Positions 59,238-64,000 of a stretch of DNA of 64,000 bases are shown in pieces. Numbering within the stretch: the stretch's first letter is position 1; each line of letters opens with the position of its first letter. The notes beneath the pieces were generated by a model. That model had not been told where the DNA came from, did no database searches, and was given only the letters and a program-made list of their open reading frames with translations. The position numbers and the translations under genes are program-made. This DNA comes from Thiobacillus sp. (GTDB lineage: Bacteria; Pseudomonadota; Gammaproteobacteria; Burkholderiales; Thiobacillaceae), in contig WGNC01000009.1 in the NCBI GenBank assembly GCA_016124745.1, positions 1 through 64,000 on the forward strand, in the 5' to 3' direction.

Positions 59238-60419
59238 ATGCGTCGATTTACGCGGGCAGCAACAATGAGTTTGAGTATGTTGCTCGCCGCATGCGGGCAA
59301 CAGGAGACGCCACAACAGGGCGGTGGTGCCCCGCCGCCGGCACAGGTGACGGTGGAATCGATGGTACCGCAAACGCTGCCGGTCGCTTTCGAATATGTCG
59401 GCCGGCTGGAGGCCTCGCGCGAAGTGGAAGTGCGCCCGCGCGTCTCGGCCGTGATCGAGCGACGGTTTTTCGAAGAGGGCGCCCCCGTCAAGTCAGGCGC
59501 ACTGCTGTACCGGCTCGATGCCGCGAGCTTTTCCGCCCAGGTGCGCGCAGCGCAAGCCGAACTCGCCAACCGGCAGGCCCTGTTGGCGGAAGCGAAACTT
59601 GAGCTTGAGCGCAACCGCAGCCTTGCAGCCCAGGGATTTGTCAGCACACGTGCGCTGGATGCCACGCAAACTGCGCTTGCAGTCGCCGAAGCAGGCGTGA
59701 GGGCCGCCGAGGCCGTGCTTGCAGATGCGCGCGTCAATCTCGGCTACACGGAAATCCACGCACCGCTAACGGGCGTGATGGGACGGGCGCTCCAGGTCGA
59801 AGGCGCGCTGGTGAGCCCGACGGGACCGGCGCTTGCAACGCTGGCGCAGGTGGCGCCCATCTATGCGCGCTTCTCGATCGGCGAGGAGGCGCGACTGGCG
59901 CTGGAAAGGCAGCTTGCCGAAGGTACGCTCGAACAGGGCCGGCAGCGCGTCGGCCTGTTGCTCGCCGACGGTACCCGGATCGACTCCACCGGAAAGATCA
60001 ATTTCAGCGACTACAAGGCGAATCCGCAGACCGGCGCATATGACATGCGCGCCGAGTTCGTCAACGCGGACGGCGCCCTCAAACCCGGGCAGTTCGTGCG
60101 CGTGGTCGTCGAAGGCGGGCGGTTGCCTGACGCGATCAGCGTGCCGCAACCTGCGGTGCAGGACGGCCCGACCGGCAAGTTCGTCTATGTCGCCAGCCCT
60201 GGCGAGCAGGGCATGACCGTCGCCCTGCCGCGTCCGGTCGAAGTCGGCGCCTGGACCAACAGCGGCGAGCCCGGCAAGAGCGCTGGCCGCTGGGTCATCA
60301 AGAGCGGTTTGAAGCCCGGCGACAAGGTGGTGGTCGATGGCATGGCGCGGATCTTCTTCCCCGGTATGCCCGTCGCGCCGACGGAAGCCGGTGCAGCCGC
60401 AGCAGCGGTGAAAAAATAA
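59238..60419 (+). CDS. RND efflux periplasmic adaptor (AcrA/MexA type)
   Basis: A 393-residue membrane-fusion protein. A lipoprotein signal (LLAACG, Cys at residue 19) anchors it to the inner membrane. The lipoyl halves, an alpha-helical hairpin (about residues 95-165, AQAELANRQALLAEAKLELERN region) and beta-barrel domains follow. It joins the RND pump to an outer-membrane channel. The stop is 9 bases before the RND gene. No outer-membrane factor gene is present, so an unlinked TolC-type protein is probably used. Confidence 0.93.
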   Translation: MRRFTRAATMSLSMLLAACGQQETPQQGGGAPPPAQVTVESMVPQTLPVAFEYVGRLEASREVEVRPRVSAVIERRFFEEGAPVKSGALLYRLDAASFSAQVRAAQAELANRQALLAEAKLELERNRSLAAQGFVSTRALDATQTALAVAEAGVRAAEAVLADARVNLGYTEIHAPLTGVMGRALQVEGALVSPTGPALATLAQVAPIYARFSIGEEARLALERQLAEGTLEQGRQRVGLLLADGTRIDSTGKINFSDYKANPQTGAYDMRAEFVNADGALKPGQFVRVVVEGGRLPDAISVPQPAVQDGPTGKFVYVASPGEQGMTVALPRPVEVGAWTNSGEPGKSAGRWVIKSGLKPGDKVVVDGMARIFFPGMPVAPTEAGAAAAAVKK

Positions 60420-60428
60420 GGGTCTGAC

Positions 60429-63400
60429 ATGTTCTCGCGCTTCTTCATCGACCGGCCGATCTTTTCGGTGGTGCTGTCCATCCTGATCGTGCTGGCCGGC
60501 CTGCTGGCAATGCGGACGTTGCCGATCGCGCAATATCCGGAGATCTCACCGCCTGTGGTCACGGTGCGAGCGGTCTACCCCGGTGCCTCGGCGACGGTGC
60601 TGGAGCAGACGGTCGCCGCGCCGCTGGAAAACGCGATCAACGGCATTGAGGACATGATGTACATGAGTTCGACCTCGGCCTCGAACGGTGTCCTGGAAAT
60701 CCAGGTCACGTTCGAGATCGGTTCGGACGTCGACAAGGCCGCCCTCAACGTCAACAACCGGGTCAAGCAGGCCGAGGCGCGGTTGCCGGAAGAGGTGCGG
60801 CGCCAGGGCGTGACGGTGGAAAAGGGTTCGTCGGCCTTCCTGCAGGTACTGGCCTTTCTGTCACCCGACGGTCGCTACGACGACCTCTTCACCAGCAACT
60901 ACGTCACTCTCAATGTGCTGGACCGGTTGAAGCGCATTCCGGGCACCACCAATGTGCAGATCTTCGGTGCCAAGGACTACGCCATGCGCATCTGGCTGAA
61001 GCCCGACCGCATGGCGCAGCTCGGGGTGACAGTGGCCGACCTCACGCGCGTGATCAACGAGCAGAACGCGCAGTTCGCCCCCGGCAAGATCGGCCAGCCG
61101 CCAGTCGACGATGGCCAGTCGCTGGTCTATTCGCTGACCGCAAAGGGCCGCCTTGCCGATCCCAGCGAGTTCGAGAACATCGTCGTCCGTGCCAATGCCG
61201 ACGGCTCGCTGCTGTATTTGAAAGACGTCGCGCGGGTCGAACTCGGTTCCAAGGATTACGATTTTGCGGGTCTGTACAACGGCAAGCCGGCGACATTGGT
61301 GGGTATCTTCCTGCAGCCAGGCGCCAACGCGCTCGATGTCGGCGACGAAGTGAAGCGCACGGTCGAGGAACTGAAGAAGCACTTCCCCGAAGGGCTCGAC
61401 TATGCGGTCCCCTACGACACCACGCGCTTCGTCGAGGTGTCGATCCGCGAGGTGGTGAAGACCCTGGGGGAAGCGATCCTGCTGGTGGTGCTGGTCGTGT
61501 TCGTGTTCCTGCAGAACTGGCGCGCGACGCTGATTCCCATCCTCGCGGTGCCGGTTTCGCTGCTGGGCACCTTTGTCGGCCTGCTGCTGCTCGGCTACTC
61601 GATCAACACGCTGACGCTGTTTGGCATGGTGCTGTCCATCGGCATCGTGGTCGACGACGCCATCGTGGTGCTGGAAAACATCGAGCGCATCATCCACGAG
61701 CACGGCAAGTCGCCGCGCGAGGCCGCGCTGCTGGCCATGCGCGAGGTCACCGGCCCGGTGATCGCCATCGTGCTGGTGCTGTGCGCGGTGTTCATCCCGA
61801 TCGCCTTCCTCGGCGGCCTGACCGGCGAGTTGTATCGCCAGTTCGCCGTCACCATCTCGATCTCGGTGGTGATTTCCGGTCTCGTCGCGCTGACGCTGAC
61901 GCCGGCGCTGTGCGTGGCCCTGCTCAAGGGCGAGAAGCCGCATGCGCCGGGACGTTTTTTCCGACTATTCAACCGGGGGTTCGCGGGCATGACCCGGCAT
62001 TACCTGGGCGGGGTGAAATTTCTCATGCGGCGCTCGGCCGTCGCGCTGGCAATCTACGTGCTGATGATCGCTGCCGCGGTGACGCTGTGGAAACTCACGC
62101 CCGGCAGCCTGGTGCCCGACGAGGACCAGGGCTTCTACATCAGCGCGGTGTACCTGCCGGACGGCTCCGCACTGTCGCGAACCGAAGCCGTGGTCAAGCA
62201 GGTCGACGCGATCGTGCGCAAGGACCCGGCAGTCGAACACGTGGTGGCTTTTGCCGGCCTCGATTTTCTCGGCGGCGGCTTCCGCAACAGTGCGGCGACC
62301 ATTTTCGTCGCCGCGCGCCACTGGGATGAGCGCGAGAAAGCCATACCGCAGATGGTGGGCGAGATGATGGGGGCCACAGCGGGCATACGCGAGGCGCTGG
62401 TGCTGGCGTTCGCGCCGCCGCCGATTTTCGGCCTCGGCAACGCGGGCGGTTTCGAGCTCTACATCCAGAACAAGGGCGAAGGGGGGCCGCAGAAACTCGC
62501 CCAGGTCAGTGATGCCTTTCTCGCCGCCGCGCGTCAGGACAAGCGGCTCGCGCAGGTACTGACGCTGTGGCGGCCGCATGTGCCGCAGCTGTATGTCGAC
62601 GTCGACCGTGAAAAGGCGAAGATGCTGGGCGTCAAGATCGACGAGGTGTTCAGCACGCTGTCGGCGACGCTCGGCTCGTATTACGTCAACGATTTCAACA
62701 AGTATGGCCGCACCTGGCAGGTGCTGATGTCCGCCGAGCCGGGCGCACGCAAGACGCCGCAGGACGTATCGGCGCTCTATGTGCCCAACGCGGCGGGCGA
62801 GATGGTGCCGATGTCGGCGCTGGCCCGGATCGGCTTTTCGTCAGGTCCGGAAACCCTCGATCGCTACAATAATCTCCAGGCAGTCAAGATCATGGGCAGC
62901 GCCGTGCCCGGGATCAGTTCCGGACAGGCGCTCGCCATCGTCGACGAGATCGCGAAAAAGGTGCTGCCACCCGACTTCAGCTATGAATGGACAAGTGCAT
63001 CGTTCCAGGAAAAACGTTCAGGCGGCACCTCGGGCATTGCGCTCGGTTTGGCGGTGCTGATGGTGTTCCTGATTCTTGCCGCGCAATACGAGAAATGGTC
63101 GCTGCCGTTCGCCGTATTGATGGCGCTGCCATTTGGCACCTTCGGTGCGCTCGCCGCAGTGTGGCTGCGCGGACTCACCAACGATGTCTACTTCCAGATC
63201 GGGCTGGTGACGCTGCTGGGCCTTGCGGCGAAGAACGCGATCCTGATCGTCGAATTTGCCGTGCTGAAGAAGCAGGAGGGCTATTCCAGTGTGGCCGCAG
63301 CGCTCGAAGCCGCCCGGCTGCGCTTCCGCCCCATCCTCATGACCTCGCTCGCCTTTATTCTTGGCGTGCTGCCGCTGGCAATTTCAACCGGCGCAGGGGC

Positions 63401-63620
63401 CGGCGCACGCCATGCGGTCGGCACCGGGGTCGTCGGCGGAATGCTTGCCGCGACGTTCCTGGCGGTGTTCTTCATTCCGCTGTTCTTCCACTGGATGTCG
63501 GACCGAAGGCTTCAGGCCCGGGCCGACGAGATCGATGCGCATCCGCATGCGACCCGTTACGACAATGTGCATATGGCATCGCATCATCCGTCGCCGTCCC
63601 GAGGCAATCCCGAAACATGA
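60429..63620 (+). CDS. RND multidrug efflux pump (AcrB/MexB type)
   Basis: A 1063-residue hydrophobe/amphiphile efflux-1 family transporter with twelve membrane helices and two large periplasmic loops. The N-terminus MFSRFFIDRPIFSVVLSI is typical. The proton-relay aspartates lie in GIVVDDAIVVLEN in helix 4 (about residue 410), and FxGAND-like and C-terminal GLAAKNAILIVEFA regions are conserved. Full length. It pairs with the upstream adaptor and is controlled by the TetR repressor. Confidence 0.96.
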   Translation: MFSRFFIDRPIFSVVLSILIVLAGLLAMRTLPIAQYPEISPPVVTVRAVYPGASATVLEQTVAAPLENAINGIEDMMYMSSTSASNGVLEIQVTFEIGSDVDKAALNVNNRVKQAEARLPEEVRRQGVTVEKGSSAFLQVLAFLSPDGRYDDLFTSNYVTLNVLDRLKRIPGTTNVQIFGAKDYAMRIWLKPDRMAQLGVTVADLTRVINEQNAQFAPGKIGQPPVDDGQSLVYSLTAKGRLADPSEFENIVVRANADGSLLYLKDVARVELGSKDYDFAGLYNGKPATLVGIFLQPGANALDVGDEVKRTVEELKKHFPEGLDYAVPYDTTRFVEVSIREVVKTLGEAILLVVLVVFVFLQNWRATLIPILAVPVSLLGTFVGLLLLGYSINTLTLFGMVLSIGIVVDDAIVVLENIERIIHEHGKSPREAALLAMREVTGPVIAIVLVLCAVFIPIAFLGGLTGELYRQFAVTISISVVISGLVALTLTPALCVALLKGEKPHAPGRFFRLFNRGFAGMTRHYLGGVKFLMRRSAVALAIYVLMIAAAVTLWKLTPGSLVPDEDQGFYISAVYLPDGSALSRTEAVVKQVDAIVRKDPAVEHVVAFAGLDFLGGGFRNSAATIFVAARHWDEREKAIPQMVGEMMGATAGIREALVLAFAPPPIFGLGNAGGFELYIQNKGEGGPQKLAQVSDAFLAAARQDKRLAQVLTLWRPHVPQLYVDVDREKAKMLGVKIDEVFSTLSATLGSYYVNDFNKYGRTWQVLMSAEPGARKTPQDVSALYVPNAAGEMVPMSALARIGFSSGPETLDRYNNLQAVKIMGSAVPGISSGQALAIVDEIAKKVLPPDFSYEWTSASFQEKRSGGTSGIALGLAVLMVFLILAAQYEKWSLPFAVLMALPFGTFGALAAVWLRGLTNDVYFQIGLVTLLGLAAKNAILIVEFAVLKKQEGYSSVAAALEAARLRFRPILMTSLAFILGVLPLAISTGAGAGARHAVGTGVVGGMLAATFLAVFFIPLFFHWMSDRRLQARADEIDAHPHATRYDNVHMASHHPSPSRGNPET

Positions 63621-63743
63621 ATCGCGCTGCGGCGCATGGCGCCCCAGCTATCGTTTGCTGGCGTGCCGGTCCCGTCGCGCCTCACGCGCGGCGATGATGC
63701 ATAGGCAGAACCTGCGTCCGTTTCCTTGCGTTTGGACGCAAAA

Positions 63744-63765
63744 AAGCCGGGGGTACCCGGCTTCT
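63744..63765. terminator. Bidirectional terminator-like hairpin
   Basis: AAGCCGGG (63744-63751) and CCCGGCTT (63756-63763) flank a GGTA loop. On the minus strand it is followed by TTTTTTGCG, so it best serves the minus-strand gene ending at 63805. On the plus strand only a broken CTTCTT follows. Confidence 0.75.
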
Positions 63766-63804
63766 TGACACGACAAGCCATGCGTCTTGCGCATGGCCGA
63801 TGTT

Positions 63805-64000
63805 TCAAGGTTTGCCCGCGTAGACGAGATTGAGGCCGATGTAGCTTCCTTCACCTGCGGCAGCGGGTTTGATGACCGGCTCCAGGATGTACTTGTCGGT
63901 CACGTAGGCGCCCAGCGCCGAACCGGCGATATGCGACGCGGCATCCAATGCCTGGTTTCTTCCATTTCCATTGATGTTGTATTCGTACAGGCTTTCCAGC
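63805..64000 (-). CDS. 3' part of an unidentified gene, truncated by the window edge
   Basis: The last 64 codons of a minus-strand gene are visible, ending with TGA at 63805-63807. The peptide ends GSYIGLNLVYAGKP and contains the small-residue stretch HIAGSALGAYVTDKYILEPVIK. I do not recognise the family. Supporting a real gene: the frame is open to the window end, codon use fits the neighbours, and a strong terminator follows 40 bases later. Confidence 0.65.
   Translation of the reverse strand, partial: LESLYEYNINGNGRNQALDAASHIAGSALGAYVTDKYILEPVIKPAAAGEGSYIGLNLVYAGKP

Noticed and set aside
1-64000. CRISPR array, tRNA or rRNA genes, insertion sequences
   Set aside because: No regularly spaced direct repeats, no tRNA cloverleaf signatures and no transposase-like proteins were recognised by eye. 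A tRNAscan or CRISPR-finder run was not possible here.

Overview
The window looks like a chromosomal segment of an obligately autotrophic, sulfur-oxidising betaproteobacterium, most likely a carboxysome-bearing Thiobacillus (T. thioparus-like). This rests on protein content: the end of an alpha-carboxysome (cso) operon, a second CbbQO-type form I RuBisCO operon with its own CbbR, a flavocytochrome-c-sulfide-dehydrogenase-like flavoprotein, and GC-rich beta/gammaproteobacterial housekeeping genes. No rRNA or tRNA was seen, so the genus is an inference. Coding density is high. No phage, insertion sequence or CRISPR array was seen.

Layout. (1) 1-2336: end of the carboxysome operon, with two BMC shell proteins, a ferritin-like protein, the PCD-like RuBisCO assembly factor (acRAF) and the McdA/McdB positioning pair. 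(2) 2447-4624: a SulP transporter with an unusual coiled-coil insertion, followed by a decayed cbbR remnant and an HU gene. (3) 5616-12142: cbbR divergent from cbbL-cbbS-cbbQ-cbbO; two gaps in this operon carry degenerate heptamer inverted repeats. (4) 12292-19829: a tightly overlapping plus-strand run of PAP2 phosphatase, diacylglycerol kinase, Ca2+/cation antiporter and a seven-subunit Mrp/Mnh antiporter. (5) 24533-19883 (minus): small membrane protein, TSUP transporter, tandem universal stress protein, gamma-carbonic-anhydrase-like protein and a second SulP. Divergent from it are an OmpR/EnvZ-type two-component system, a third SulP and a Usp-like protein. (6) 29135-31276: Tat-exported FCSD-like flavoprotein and Tat-exported Rieske protein. 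(7) 31354-41149: small genes (thioredoxin, a PIN gene carrying a palindromic repeat in frame), a NhaR-like regulator divergent from an htpX-terC-rhodanese-NaChBac-VC0807-like operon, then AI-2E-type permease, PsiE-like and RsmB-like genes. (8) 41211-47001: acyl-CoA ligase, FadL-type porin, MscS channel, fatty-acid desaturase. (9) 47121-58502: housekeeping (rpmG, rpmB, radC, coaBC, dut, a diguanylate cyclase, lnt, a pyrimidine operon, photolyase). (10) 58499-63620: TetR repressor divergent from an RND efflux pair with an AcrR-like operator. A partial gene enters from the right edge.

How it fits together. Regions 1-5 read as a CO2-acquisition and ion-homeostasis neighbourhood: carboxysome maturation and positioning, a second RuBisCO with its activase, three SulP-type anion transporters (candidate bicarbonate or sulfate carriers), a gamma-CA-like protein and a Na+/H+ antiporter that could maintain the sodium gradient some SulP bicarbonate carriers use. 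Region 6 probably feeds electrons from periplasmic reduced sulfur. The observations most worth following are the SulP coiled-coil insertion, the flavoprotein/Rieske pair lacking a cytochrome partner, the SulP/gamma-CA/Usp/TSUP operon, the cbbR relic, and the repeats inside the RuBisCO operon and the PIN gene.
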